This document shows positions 1-10,347 of a stretch of DNA of 29,940 nt, piece after piece. The notes beneath the pieces were generated by a model. That model had not been told where the DNA came from, did not search any database, and saw only the letters and a list, made by a program, of their open reading frames with translations. The stretch spans positions 1 through 29,940 of the forward strand of contig JAIRUU010000055.1 of NCBI GenBank assembly GCA_031254225.1, given 5' to 3'. The first letter of the stretch is position 1; every line of letters begins with the position of its first letter. The stretch comes from Candidatus Elusimicrobium euhamitermitis (GTDB lineage: Bacteria; Elusimicrobiota; Elusimicrobia; Elusimicrobiales; Elusimicrobiaceae). The position numbers were made by a program, and so were the translations under genes.

Positions 1-124
1 ACAATACTCAAAGAGTTCACAAAGGCTTAAAGTATATTACCCCTATGCAATATATTTTAAACCACCCGCACGCTCAAATCCAAAATTGTCCAAAGTCTCA
101 TATGTTATGATGTCCTACATTGAT
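1..124. other. 5' flank, no feature seen
   Basis: AT-rich sequence upstream of the rRNA promoters. No convincing reading frame, RNA gene or terminator was found. Confidence 0.5.
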
Positions 125-153
125 TTGACAAATAAAAAAAGTTGTGCTATACT
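125..153 (+). promoter_or_regulatory. rRNA promoter P1
   Basis: TTGACA at 125-130 and TATACT at 148-153 are separated by exactly 17 bp, a near-consensus sigma-70 promoter. It is the most distal of three tandem promoters ahead of the 16S gene; predicted start near 160. Confidence 0.85.
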
Positions 154-201
154 TTATACATACTTAATATCCGCATAACGCGGAAACAAGTTTTTAATTA
201 A

Positions 202-261
202 ACCTTTTCTGACCGCCGCTGCTTAAAGCATGCGGTCAAAAGTAAAGTTAAAAGAAAAGGT
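202..261 (+). other. leader RNA hairpin between P1 and P2
   Basis: ACCTTTTCT (202-210) pairs with AGAAAAGGT (253-261). Inside, GACCGC (211-216) pairs with GCGGTC (232-237), capped by TGC/GCA. The structure exists only in P1 transcripts and ends about 30 bp before the P2 -35 box. Its function is unknown. Confidence 0.5.
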
Positions 262-292
262 CCGCTCTTTTTTACGTCGGTAAAAATATTTG

Positions 293-322
293 TTGACAAA
301 ACAAAATAAGTTTTGGTAAAAT
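293..322 (+). promoter_or_regulatory. rRNA promoter P2
   Basis: TTGACA at 293-298 and TAAAAT at 317-322 with an 18-bp spacer. It is the middle one of three tandem promoters in the rRNA leader. Confidence 0.7.
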
Positions 323-428
323 ATACAAGTACCTAAAAACAGATTTGAAATTTATAAAGAAGCAAAAATCTGCGGGCATTAGAAAAGTAAAAACTTCTTG
401 CAAAACCCAAGAAGATAAAAAATAATGC

Positions 429-457
429 TTGACAAGCTTTACAAATTTGGTTACAAT
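429..457 (+). promoter_or_regulatory. rRNA promoter P3
   Basis: TTGACA at 429-434 and TACAAT at 452-457 with a 17-bp spacer. It is the promoter closest to 16S, with a predicted start near 464, leaving a leader of roughly 310 nt. Confidence 0.8.
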
Positions 458-495
458 ATTCTTATAGTTCAATAGCAACTATTAGAAAAAAGTAA

Positions 496-544
496 AAATT
501 TCCCTGGCTTTCCGTCGGAAAGGTGGAAAGCGGAGGGGAAATTT
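496..544 (+). other. leader RNA hairpin downstream of P3
   Basis: AAATTTCCC (496-504) pairs perfectly with GGGAAATTT (536-544). An inner stem CTTTCC (508-513)/GGAAAG (517-522) sits within it. It lies just after the P3 start and before the boxA-like site. Confidence 0.5.
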
Positions 545-545
545 C

Positions 546-557
546 GCTCTCTGAAAA
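546..557 (+). promoter_or_regulatory. boxA-like antitermination site (16S leader)
   Basis: GCTCTCTGAAAA resembles the boxA element bound by NusB/S10. A second copy, GATCTTTGAAAA, occurs at the matching place ahead of 23S (2758-2769), which supports the call. Assignment is by similarity and position only. Confidence 0.5.
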
Positions 558-565
558 TTTGATGC

Positions 566-588
566 AATGTGCGAATGGGCAACCTGAA
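566..588 (+). other. 16S processing stem, 5' arm
   Basis: This 23-nt segment pairs at 21 of 23 positions with 2409-2431, on the other side of the 16S gene. It closes a long stem around the 16S precursor, as is usual for RNase III processing. Its last part, AACCTGA (581-587), can also pair locally with TCAGGTT (618-624). Confidence 0.75.
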
Positions 589-764
589 ACAGAAAATATC
601 TCAAGATATTAACGGTATCAGGTTCTCAAACGAAGTAATAACGAAAAACAAAAATGTTATATATACACCTTATATATAACACCAAGTTAATTCATAATAA
701 TATAGAGCCAATAGTCAACCAACTGTCTGTTACGATTAACGGCCGGTAAGCAGGAGACTGCTTA
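581..764 (+). other. three local hairpins in the distal 16S leader
   Basis: (1) AACCTGA 581-587 / TCAGGTT 618-624, enclosing AATATC 595-600 / GATATT 605-610. (2) GTTATATATA 656-665 / TATATATAAC 671-680, a perfect 10-bp stem. (3) TAAGCAG 747-753 / CTGCTTA 758-764 with a GAGA loop. They lie between the processing arm and the mature 5' end and probably fold while 16S is being made. Confidence 0.5.
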
Positions 765-776
765 ACGGTTATTAAT

Positions 777-2285
<1,509 letters not shown>

Positions 2286-2286
2286 A

Positions 2287-2341
2287 TTCTTTTTTTGCTT
2301 TGCAAAAAAAGAACCACGCCGAAGCGCAAGCGAAGGCGGGT
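2287..2341 (+). repeat. composite palindrome E1 (hairpin plus GC-rich palindrome)
   Basis: A perfect 12-bp hairpin (TTCTTTTTTTGC 2287-2298, loop TTT, GCAAAAAAAGAA 2302-2313) is followed directly by a GC-rich palindrome-like unit at 2314-2341 with the CGCC...AAGCGAAGGCGG core. The same layout recurs at 2633 and 6640 with unrelated hairpin sequences. Confidence 0.65.
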
Positions 2342-2408
2342 TCAAAAGCAGAGCGGAAAAGAATAGGTCGGTATCTGATAACGGGACGTCTGATTAGACG
2401 TCATTTGA

Positions 2409-2431
2409 TTCAGGTTGGCCACTCGCACATT
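2409..2431 (+). other. 16S processing stem, 3' arm
   Basis: Complementary at 21 of 23 positions to 566-588. It sits between 16S and tRNA-Ile and should close the 16S precursor loop. A separate small hairpin GACGTCT (2385-2391)/AGACGTC (2396-2402) lies just upstream. Confidence 0.75.
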
Positions 2432-2477
2432 AAAAATGACAGTATTATGAGAGTGCATTTTTATGCAATCTAACTAT

Positions 2478-2551
2478 GGGCTCGTAGCTCAGCTGGTTAG
2501 AGCGCACGCTTGATAAGCGTGAGGTCGGTGGTTCGATCCCACCCGGGCCCA
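2478..2551 (+). tRNA. tRNA-Ile (GAU)
   Basis: The 74-nt cloverleaf has acceptor arms GGGCTCG and CGGGCCC, anticodon GAT at 2512-2514 in a TTGATAA loop, and a GTTCGAT T-loop. The discriminator base is A and CCA is not encoded. It lies in the 16S-23S spacer, the standard place for tRNA-Ile and tRNA-Ala. Confidence 0.97.
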
Positions 2552-2561
2552 CTTTACTTAT

Positions 2562-2634
2562 GGGGCTGTAGCTCAGCTGGGAGAGCGCCTGCTTTGCAAG
2601 CAGGAGGTCGCCGGTTCGATCCCGACCAGCTCCA
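2562..2634 (+). tRNA. tRNA-Ala (UGC)
   Basis: The 73-nt cloverleaf has acceptor arms GGGGCTG and CAGCTCC, anticodon TGC at 2595-2597 and a GTTCGAT T-loop. It starts 10 nt after tRNA-Ile. The next repeat hairpin begins at its last two bases, so tRNA 3' maturation and that hairpin may compete. Confidence 0.97.
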
Positions 2635-2690
2635 CTTTTTTAAAACTTCGTTTTAAAAAGTGCCGCGCCGTAGCGAAGCGAAGGCCGGCA
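2633..2690 (+). repeat. composite palindrome E2
   Basis: The hairpin CACTTTTTTAAAAC (2633-2646), loop TTC, GTTTTAAAAAGTG (2650-2662) has one bulged T. It is followed by the GC-rich unit at 2663-2690 with core CGCCGTAGCGAAGCGAAGG. Same architecture as E1 and E6. Confidence 0.65.
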
Positions 2691-2715
2691 AATCTGTCAT
2701 ATGCAAATGTGAAAT

Positions 2716-2741
2716 CACGTCGCAGCGAAAGCCGCGGCGGA
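2716..2741 (+). repeat. GC-rich palindrome E3 (no attached hairpin)
   Basis: CGTCGCAGCGAAAGC followed by CGCGGCGGA. Related in sequence to E2 and E5 but without an AT-rich hairpin in front. Confidence 0.45.
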
Positions 2742-2757
2742 TTGCGTCAAATTTTTT

Positions 2758-2770
2758 GATCTTTGAAAAT
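2758..2770 (+). promoter_or_regulatory. boxA-like antitermination site (23S leader)
   Basis: GATCTTTGAAAAT in the spacer before 23S matches the boxA pattern and resembles the 16S-leader copy at 546-557. Two boxA copies per rRNA operon are common in bacteria. Confidence 0.6.
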
Positions 2771-3049
2771 CGGATATAAACTACAATCAATCTTTTCCGG
2801 TAAATCTCCGTAAAAACGGCAAAACCTCTAACGTGGCGGACCCGTTGGCAGTACGGAAAATAAATTGTAAATTTAGAAAACCAAGCGTCTGTTTATTCCC
2901 GCGCAGGGAATACACAGCACTAGGCGATATGTTGTTTGTATCGCCGAAATACACAATAGCGAGAAGTACCAAAAGAAGAAGTAAAGATAATTAGATAGTT
3001 ATCTAGCAAAAACTCAAAGACCAAAATTCAAAATCATCGCGAAAGCGGT

Positions 3050-3064
3050 GGAATTTAAGAATAT

Positions 3065-3072
<8 letters not shown>
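3050..3072 (+). other. 23S processing stem, 5' arm
   Basis: This 23-nt segment pairs along its whole length with 6265-6287, with two G-U pairs and no mismatch. The stem brings the two ends of 23S together and is the expected RNase III substrate. Confidence 0.85.
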
Positions 3073-6264
<3,192 letters not shown>

Positions 6265-6274
<10 letters not shown>

Positions 6275-6287
6275 ATTCTTAAATTCC
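6265..6287 (+). other. 23S processing stem, 3' arm
   Basis: Complementary to 3050-3072 over 23 nt, counting two G-U pairs. The 23S 3' end falls within this arm. Confidence 0.85.
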
Positions 6288-6289
6288 GT

Positions 6290-6325
6290 CAGGTTCCGCC
6301 GAAGCGCGTAAGCGCGCAGGCGAAC
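6290..6325 (+). repeat. GC-rich palindrome E4
   Basis: CCGCCGAAGCGCGTAAGCGC followed by GCAGGCG. A variant of the repeat unit seen in the other rRNA spacers, directly after the 23S processing stem. Confidence 0.5.
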
Positions 6326-6352
6326 ATGATTGGCACACAATTTTGGCTTTGA

Positions 6353-6391
6353 GAACGAAAGTTCCCCGCCGCAGCGAAAGCGTAGGCGGGA
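6353..6391 (+). repeat. composite palindrome E5
   Basis: The mini-hairpin GAAC-GAAA-GTTC (6353-6364) is followed by a second hairpin with arms CCCGCC (6365-6370) and GGCGGG (6385-6390) and an inner GC-GAAA-GC cap. Both tips are GAAA tetraloops. Confidence 0.6.
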
Positions 6392-6493
6392 CCATAAAAC
6401 AAAATCGTTTGGTTTTCTAAATAACTTTTCGGGAAAGCGCCGTTCGCTTTTCCCCTTGTCCCAATAAGGCAGACAGGAAAAACGCGTGTTTTT

Positions 6494-6543
6494 CCCCTCG
6501 CCCCTTGCGGGAGAGGGGCAGGGGTGAGGGGTAAGTCCGAAGA
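6494..6543 (+). repeat. REP-like element R1 in the 23S-5S spacer
   Basis: A 50-bp element rich in CCCCT/AGGGG with the core CCCCTTGCGGGAGAGGGG. It matches 17818-17867 at 46 of 50 positions and is present inverted at 22018-22056. Three intergenic copies make it a dispersed repeat rather than local structure. Similar C/G-rich palindromes are widespread in bacterial intergenic DNA. Confidence 0.75.
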
Positions 6544-6639
6544 GGAGATAAAATTTTTTCACTTGTGATGTAGCAAGTGAAATGGCGAGAAGGAATAAAC
6601 CGCGTAGAGTTAATGCTTGATGAGGCGGTCCTTCTCCCA

Positions 6640-6694
6640 CCGATTTTTTACATAGTAAAAAATCGGCCACGCCATAGCGAAGCGAAGGCGGACC
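6640..6694 (+). repeat. composite palindrome E6
   Basis: A perfect 12-bp hairpin (CCGATTTTTTAC 6640-6651, loop ATA, GTAAAAAATCGG 6655-6666) is followed at once by the GC-rich unit at 6667-6694 containing ATAGCGAAGCGAAGGCGG. The GC-rich half is close to E2; the hairpin half is unrelated in sequence. Confidence 0.65.
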
Positions 6695-6794
6695 ACATAT
6701 GTTTTAGAGCTTTCTGAAAATATTTGTTTTCAAAAAGACTGCTAATCTAAACGGCAAGCATTAAATATATCCGATTTCTCTAGTAATTATAACT

Positions 6795-6946
6795 GGGGAA
6801 CTTATTAGACTGATGGTATTTCCGAAGAGGCAACACCCGTTCCCATTCCGAACACGGCAGTTAAGCTCTTCAGGGTCAATGGTAGTAACGCCCAATTCGG
6901 CGTTGTCAGAGTAGATCGCCGTCAGTCTCATAAGTTCCCCTTTTTT
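6795..6946 (+). terminator. rRNA operon terminator formed around 5S
   Basis: GGGGAACTTAT (6795-6805) pairs perfectly with ATAAGTTCCCC (6930-6940), followed by TTTTTT (6941-6946). The 5S rRNA sits inside this stem, so the 5S processing helix and the intrinsic terminator appear to be one structure. Confidence 0.65.
6807..6928 (+). rRNA. rrf: 5S ribosomal RNA
   Basis: About 122 nt. The terminal helix is AGACTGATGG (6807-6816) with CCGTCAGTCT (6919-6928). The conserved CCCATTCCGAACACGG segment at 6852-6867 and the AGTAG loop near 6910 identify it. Ends are placed from helix I and could shift by a few nucleotides. The 23S-5S spacer is unusually long, about 530 bp, and holds repeats E4, E5, R1 and E6. 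Confidence 0.93.
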
Positions 6947-6947
6947 G

Positions 6948-6953
6948 TATAAT
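6948..6953 (+). promoter_or_regulatory. -10-like hexamer before the broken membrane gene
   Basis: TATAAT lies six bases before the ATG at 6960, the same geometry as eight other genes in this window. No good -35 box is visible. Confidence 0.35.
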
Positions 6954-6959
6954 AAAAAC

Positions 6960-7289
6960 ATGAAAAAGTTTTATTTATACTTTGCTTTCTAATTTGTTCT
7001 TTCCTTTGCAGTAACCTTTCTTTATTTTTGGCTTCTTTTAATTTTTATGAAGGGGTGTTATTGCGGTTCCCATTCTTTTGTCATAGCTATAAACATTTCA
7101 ATTTTTTTTATACTCGGACTTGCTAAAAATTTTTTTATTTATAGAATGATTCTTTCTCGGCAAAAAAACATATTTATATTTTTGTTTACCGGGGATTTGA
7201 TAATCGGGTTATTGGTATATGTGGCTATTGGATTTATAGGATTAGGACTGGCTGATAAGTTTATGTGCGCATGTCCTGTTTTAATCTAG
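6960..7289 (+). pseudogene. small membrane protein with an in-frame stop
   Basis: Reading from the ATG at 6960 gives MKKFYLYFAF, then TAA at 6990, then an open frame in the same phase to the TAG at 7287-7289. Without the stop it would encode about 109 residues with roughly four hydrophobic segments, near the N-terminus and around FVLSFAVTFLYFWLLLIF, FVIAINISIFFILGLA and LIIGLLVYVAIGFIGLGLA, plus a Cys-containing loop GCYCG and a C-terminal CACPVLI. The only other in-frame start is ATG at 7047 (80 residues, no ribosome binding site). I do not recognise the family. Codons are more AT-rich than in neighbours. It may be a gene broken by one nonsense change, or a shorter gene starting at 7047; T-rich DNA also gives hydrophobic frames by chance. 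Confidence 0.4.
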
Positions 7290-7293
7290 AGAT

Positions 7294-7335
7294 AAAAAAG
7301 CCGCCGCGTTTTATTTTAACGCGGCGGCTTTTTTT
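7294..7335. terminator. bidirectional intrinsic terminator
   Basis: GCCGCCGCGTT (7300-7310) pairs perfectly with AACGCGGCGGC (7318-7328), flanked by A6 on the left and T7 on the right. It serves the plus-strand ORF before it and the FKBP gene coming from the right. Confidence 0.9.
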
Positions 7336-7345
7336 ATTGTCTAAA

Positions 7346-7810
7346 TTATTTTATATCCAAAAGTTCCACTTCAAAAACAAGCGTGGAGTTGGCGGGAATA
7401 GGGCCCACGGCTCTGTCCCCGTACGCCGTAGGCGCGGGGCAGACAAGTTTTGCTTTTCCGCCTTTACGCATTTGCGCGACGCCCTTTGTCCAGCAGGAAA
7501 TAACCTGGTTTAACGGAAATTCCGCCGGCTCGCCGCGCGCCACGGAACTGTCAAAAACTTTGCCGTTTACCAGAGTGCCGGTATAATGCACTTTGACGGT
7601 ATTGCTGGCTATGGGCGTTACGCCCTGCCCTTCTTTAATAGTCTGCACCAAAATGCCGCCGTCAAGTTCTTTGACGCCGGACTGTTTTTTAAACTGCGCT
7701 ATAAATTTTTCGGTATCGTTCATGTCGGCCCCTGTGTTAATATTTTTGTTCGTGTCATTACAGCCCGCCAGCAAGATAAAAAGCGGAAGCAAAAAAAGAA
7801 TTTTTTTCAT
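7346..7810 (-). CDS. FKBP-type peptidyl-prolyl cis-trans isomerase, lipoprotein
   Basis: The 154-residue protein begins with a lipoprotein signal (MKKILFLLPLFILLAGC, lipidated Cys17), so it should be membrane-anchored outside the cytoplasm. After a short linker comes one FKBP domain: VKVHYTGTLVNGKVFDSS, the central W in the CWTKGVAQM segment, KAKLVCP, AYGDRAVG..IPANSTL and a final FEVELLDIK strand. FKBPs of the FkpA/Mip kind speed proline isomerisation in exported proteins. The start at 7810 was chosen over an ATG six codons upstream because GGAG lies seven bases before it and it begins the signal peptide. An extra Cys pair (in SCWTKG and KLVCPAP) is unusual for the fold. The next gene upstream (a pilin) is 111 bp away on the same strand; cotranscription is possible. 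Confidence 0.93.
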   Translation of the reverse strand: MKKILFLLPLFILLAGCNDTNKNINTGADMNDTEKFIAQFKKQSGVKELDGGILVQTIKEGQGVTPIASNTVKVHYTGTLVNGKVFDSSVARGEPAEFPLNQVISCWTKGVAQMRKGGKAKLVCPAPTAYGDRAVGPIPANSTLVFEVELLDIK

Positions 7811-7921
7811 GCGTATCTCCGTGTACAAAAATATTATATCTTTTTTGTAAGTAGGCGTCTTTTGCAGTGCCGCGCCGCATTTATAGATTTATTTTATCTC
7901 TGTTATTTGCTGCCCGAGGGT

Positions 7922-8440
7922 TTATTTAATTTTACAGGTTGCTCTGTCACTGCCTTCGGTAAAATTATTATTGCCGCAGAAAGCCGCGCAGATTTTTTCA
8001 TAAAGCTTAGGGTTTTTGGAACCTTCGGTTTTATATACTCCGCACAGATATTCTTTTGCCGTCGGATTATAACTGAAATAATATTTTTCCCCGGCTTTTC
8101 CCATGCGGGCCCACACCTGCCGGCTTGAGCCGTAACTCAGATAATACCGCCAGTCGCCGCTTTTCCAGACGTCGCCGTCAATGGAAGCATAATATTCTCT
8201 TTCGCCGGGGAATTGTATGACCAGGGCGTCCCAGTCGGCAAGTTCCGGGTATTGGCCGTTTTCCAAATAATAAATTTCCGAGGCCTGTATTAAAGATTTT
8301 AAATTTGTAAGCCCCTCGGCCGCTTTGGATTTTTCTACGGAGATTGTATACTGCGGCAAAGCTATGGCCGCCAGAATTCCTATTATAAGAACAACCGCCA
8401 GAAGCTCAATGAGCGTAAAACCGTTTTTAATTTTTCCCAT
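7922..8440 (-). CDS. type IV pilin-like protein (prepilin)
   Basis: The 172-residue protein has a class III/PilA signal: short basic leader MGKIKNG, cleavage before F8, then FTLIELLAVVLIIGILAAIA and LPQY, with Glu at +5 of the mature protein. The hydrophobic N-terminal helix should be cut and methylated by PilD-type peptidase and assembled into a pilus or type II secretion pseudopilus in the envelope. The C-terminal globular part has cysteines near the end (LCGVY, ICAAFCG, ATC) that could form the usual C-terminal disulfide. No Shine-Dalgarno site is present; TATAAT ends six bases before the ATG. Similar to the pilins at 12720 and 13342 mainly at the N-terminus. No assembly ATPase or platform gene lies nearby, so it is an orphan pilin. 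Confidence 0.92.
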   Translation of the reverse strand: MGKIKNGFTLIELLAVVLIIGILAAIALPQYTISVEKSKAAEGLTNLKSLIQASEIYYLENGQYPELADWDALVIQFPGEREYYASIDGDVWKSGDWRYYLSYGSSRQVWARMGKAGEKYYFSYNPTAKEYLCGVYKTEGSKNPKLYEKICAAFCGNNNFTEGSDRATCKIK

Positions 8441-8443
8441 TTA

Positions 8444-8498
8444 AATATTATATACAGGTTCTAATCTAAAAAACAGCGCTTACCTATTATATTTAACG
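8444..8498 (-). promoter_or_regulatory. conserved pilin upstream region, copy 1
   Basis: The 55 bp upstream of this pilin match 13847-13901, upstream of the pilin at 13342-13842, at about 50 of 55 positions. Read on the minus strand it contains GTTAAATATAAT, then GCGCTGTTTTTTAGATTA, then AACCTGTATATAAT ending six bases before the ATG. The -10 is good; no TTGACA-like -35 box is present 17 bp upstream. Confidence 0.65.
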
Positions 8499-8570
8499 TC
8501 TGGAAATAGAATATTTAAAATAATTCCGGCATAATCTTTTTAGATTAAAAGAGAATAGGTCTTTAGACCC

Positions 8571-8599
8571 TTGCGGAAATATCTTTTTACTTGTATTAT
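8571..8599 (+). promoter_or_regulatory. promoter of the ankyrin-like gene
   Basis: TTGCGG (8571-8576) and TATTAT (8594-8599) with a 17-bp spacer. A start near 8606 leaves a short leader carrying GGAG (8609-8612) before the ATG at 8620. Confidence 0.5.
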
Positions 8600-8619
8600 T
8601 AATACACAGGAGAATAATT

Positions 8620-9354
8620 ATGAAAAAAACATGTGCGTTAATTGTGATATTGTGCGCGGCGGCCGCGGGCTTTTCGCAGTCTCTTTTTAAAGGCAATGCT
8701 ATGCATGACGCCGTCAACAGCTGTAATTACGAAAACGTAAGAAAGCTTATCTTGAAAACGAGCGATAAAAATCTCTGGGCTTTCTTCTCTAAAGAATACG
8801 GCCGCGACGAATACGGCAGAACGCCCGTATATAACCTTCTCGGCTGCGATAATTTTGAAGGCGTTAAAATTCTTAACGCGCTTATCGTGTTAAACGACAT
8901 TAAAAAGCTTGGCATAAAGTTTGACGGCGTGTATGACAATGATAACGCCACTCCTTTTTACACCTTTGCCGAAACCGGCAACCTGACCATGGTGAAAATT
9001 TTCGCAGATAAAAATTTCCGGCAGGAAATGGACGGCGTTTTGCAGAAAGCGCAGAAGGACAATTATGACGTCCTTTTAACGCCTTCGCTGGGCAAACTTT
9101 CCTTTAACGTAAACGCGCAAAACAGAGGCGGTTATTCTCCGGCGGACGCGGCGGCTGACCGCATAAAGGACGGCAGCTTTAAGAATTTCAGAGAAAAATA
9201 TATAGATATTTTGAACGTGATATCCGCGGCGGGCGGCAAAACAACGGCTTCTTCCCCCTCCGAAGATTTTTTTGTGAAAGCGAAAGACAATAAAAAATAT
9301 AATGAAGCCGTTGCGGACGTTAAAACGGCAGGCGGACAGATTGGCTTCAAATAA
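8620..9354 (+). CDS. exported ankyrin-repeat-like protein
   Basis: The 244-residue protein starts with a cleavable signal peptide, MKKTCALIVILCAAAAGFSQ, so it is probably exported. The next part reads like degenerate ankyrin repeats: AMHDAVNSCNYENVRKLILK, then DEYGRTPVYNLLGCDNFEGV, then ATPFYTFAETGNLTMVKIFA. In each, the alanine/glycine-helix-turn-helix pattern can be followed but is weak. A later segment (NAQNRGGYSPADAAAD) also fits the TPLxxA-like pattern. Such repeats usually mediate protein binding; the partner is unknown. GGAG seven bases before the ATG supports the start. It is transcribed alone and ends at a terminator shared with the small Cys-rich gene on the other strand. The exact family is not recognised. 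Confidence 0.8.
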   Translation: MKKTCALIVILCAAAAGFSQSLFKGNAMHDAVNSCNYENVRKLILKTSDKNLWAFFSKEYGRDEYGRTPVYNLLGCDNFEGVKILNALIVLNDIKKLGIKFDGVYDNDNATPFYTFAETGNLTMVKIFADKNFRQEMDGVLQKAQKDNYDVLLTPSLGKLSFNVNAQNRGGYSPADAAADRIKDGSFKNFREKYIDILNVISAAGGKTTASSPSEDFFVKAKDNKKYNEAVADVKTAGGQIGFK

Positions 9355-9373
9355 ACATATTCAGGTTTTAAAT

Positions 9374-9407
9374 AAAAAATCCCTTCTTTTTCAGAAGGGA
9401 TTTTTTT
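9374..9407. terminator. bidirectional intrinsic terminator
   Basis: AAAAATCCCTTCT (9375-9387) pairs with AGAAGGGATTTTT (9393-9405), with T7 (9401-9407) at the 3' side and A-rich sequence at the 5' side. It terminates the ankyrin-like gene and, read from the other strand, the small Cys-rich gene whose stop codon overlaps it. Confidence 0.9.
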
Positions 9408-9525
9408 AATTACATTTGCAAGGTTTTCCGTCAAAACAACCGCAATGATGTTGCGGCGTACATTTGCAATTAGGAGAATGTTTAATCTCTTTTTTGCCGC
9501 CGCCGCACCCGCATCCGCATCCCAT
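9406..9525 (-). CDS. 39-residue Cys-rich, metallothionein-like protein
   Basis: The minus strand reads ATG at 9525 to TAA at 9408-9406. The start is MGCGCGCGGGKKEIKHSPNC and the end KCTPQHHCGCFDGKPCKCN. Nine of 39 residues are Cys (3, 5, 7, 20, 22, 28, 30, 36, 38), all in CxC or CxCxC spacing, with three His. This is the hallmark of small metal-binding proteins such as metallothioneins, so Zn, Cu or Cd binding in the cytoplasm is a reasonable inference; I cannot assign a known family. Support for a real gene: GGGGGTGG five bases before the ATG, a promoter (TTGTAA-16-TATACT), and a terminator at the stop codon. It falls below common length cut-offs and is easily missed. Confidence 0.8.
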   Translation of the reverse strand: MGCGCGCGGGKKEIKHSPNCKCTPQHHCGCFDGKPCKCN

Positions 9526-9573
9526 ATTTGCCACCCCCTGTGTTTATGAATTAAAAAATTTGCTTCTCTAAAT

Positions 9574-9601
9574 AGTATACATCTTTAAGATTTTTTTACA
9601 A
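9574..9601 (-). promoter_or_regulatory. promoter of the Cys-rich small gene
   Basis: On the minus strand TTGTAA (9601-9596) and TATACT (9579-9574) are 16 bp apart. The -35 lies inside the last codons of the upstream pilin-like gene, so the small gene can be expressed on its own. Confidence 0.5.
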
Positions 9602-10319
9602 CCTTTTTTGTTGTTTTCTTAGGCGCTGGTTTTGCTGCGGGCGCAGTTGCGGGCTGGGTAACAACCGCCGCCGGAACTGCGGGCTGCGCCTGCGCCGAAG
9701 GCTGGTCGGGTTGCGCGGCCTGGGCGGGCTTCAAAGGCTCGGGCTTTTCATAAAATCTGGCGAACCAGAATTTTGACGTATAAATATATTTATAACCCAA
9801 AACGCCCTCGCAGAATCCGCCCGGCCTGGCGGGAAAGCGGTAATCGTCCACCTCAAAACATAATATTTTTTTCAGCGGTATGTGGCCGTCTCTTAAATCC
9901 TTGAGCACATAAGTAAGCCCGCCGGCGCGGTAGTGGCCCGCGGTCAGCACGCCGGTGACGGACTCAAACTGGGACGGCGGCAGCGTGTTTATTAAAATTT
10001 CATAATACGGGAAAGATTTGACGGAATCCTCCGTCGGCACGACGAGGCCTATGTTTGAAACCGGCGGTTTTGACGGGCTTTCAATCTGCGCGTCTAAATC
10101 CGCAAATTTCAGAGAATATTTTTTATTGGCCGCAAAATATTTTTCCTGCGCGTTAACAGTGTCCGCTATAAGGGCTTCCATCTGGCCGGCCCATTCGCGC
10201 GCCAGCGCGCGCTGTATTGGCGGGACGACAAGACCCGCTATTACGGCTATCACAAAAATCCAGCCTATAATCCCCAGTACGCTTATTCCGCGCCTGCGCA
10301 ATAAAATTTTTCTGTTCAT
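9585..10319 (-). CDS. divergent pilin-like membrane protein with Pro/Ala/Lys tail
   Basis: The 244-residue protein has a basic leader MNRKILLRRRG, then ISVLGIIGWIFVIAVIAGLV, then VPPIQRALAREWAGQMEALI. The order (charged leader, about 20 apolar residues, Pro near the end of the segment, amphipathic helix) is that of a type IV pilin or pseudopilin, but the usual GFTLIEL signal is replaced by G-ISVLGII with no Glu at +5, a feature also of minor GspK-like pseudopilins. The body holds YFAANKKYSLKFADLD, similar in pattern to pilins. Residues about 195-244 form a low-complexity Pro/Ala/Gln tail ending in a basic KKTTKKVVKKS. No ribosome binding site is seen; TAAAAT ends six bases before the ATG. It follows the racemase gene by 28 bp. 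Role in the pilus system is inferred. Confidence 0.75.
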   Translation of the reverse strand: MNRKILLRRRGISVLGIIGWIFVIAVIAGLVVPPIQRALAREWAGQMEALIADTVNAQEKYFAANKKYSLKFADLDAQIESPSKPPVSNIGLVVPTEDSVKSFPYYEILINTLPPSQFESVTGVLTAGHYRAGGLTYVLKDLRDGHIPLKKILCFEVDDYRFPARPGGFCEGVLGYKYIYTSKFWFARFYEKPEPLKPAQAAQPDQPSAQAQPAVPAAVVTQPATAPAAKPAPKKTTKKVVKKS

Positions 10320-10325
10320 AAAAAT

Positions 10326-10331
10326 ATTTTA
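10326..10331 (-). promoter_or_regulatory. -10-like hexamer six bases from the ATG
   Basis: On the minus strand TAAAAT is followed by ATTTTT and the ATG at 10319. One of the leaderless-type starts in this window. The gene may also be read from the racemase gene upstream. Confidence 0.35.
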
Positions 10332-10347
10332 TCAAAAACCGCGGGTT

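Noticed and set aside
272..478. Minus-strand frame of 68 codons in the rRNA leader
   Set aside because: It runs against three rRNA promoters in AT-rich leader DNA, has no ribosome binding site and shows no domain pattern.
2287..2696. CRISPR-like array from repeated GC-rich units in the spacer
   Set aside because: Units are few, unevenly spaced, of differing length and without cas genes.
7586..8128. 180-codon plus-strand frame
   Set aside because: It is antisense to the FKBP and pilin genes, which have clear families and starts.
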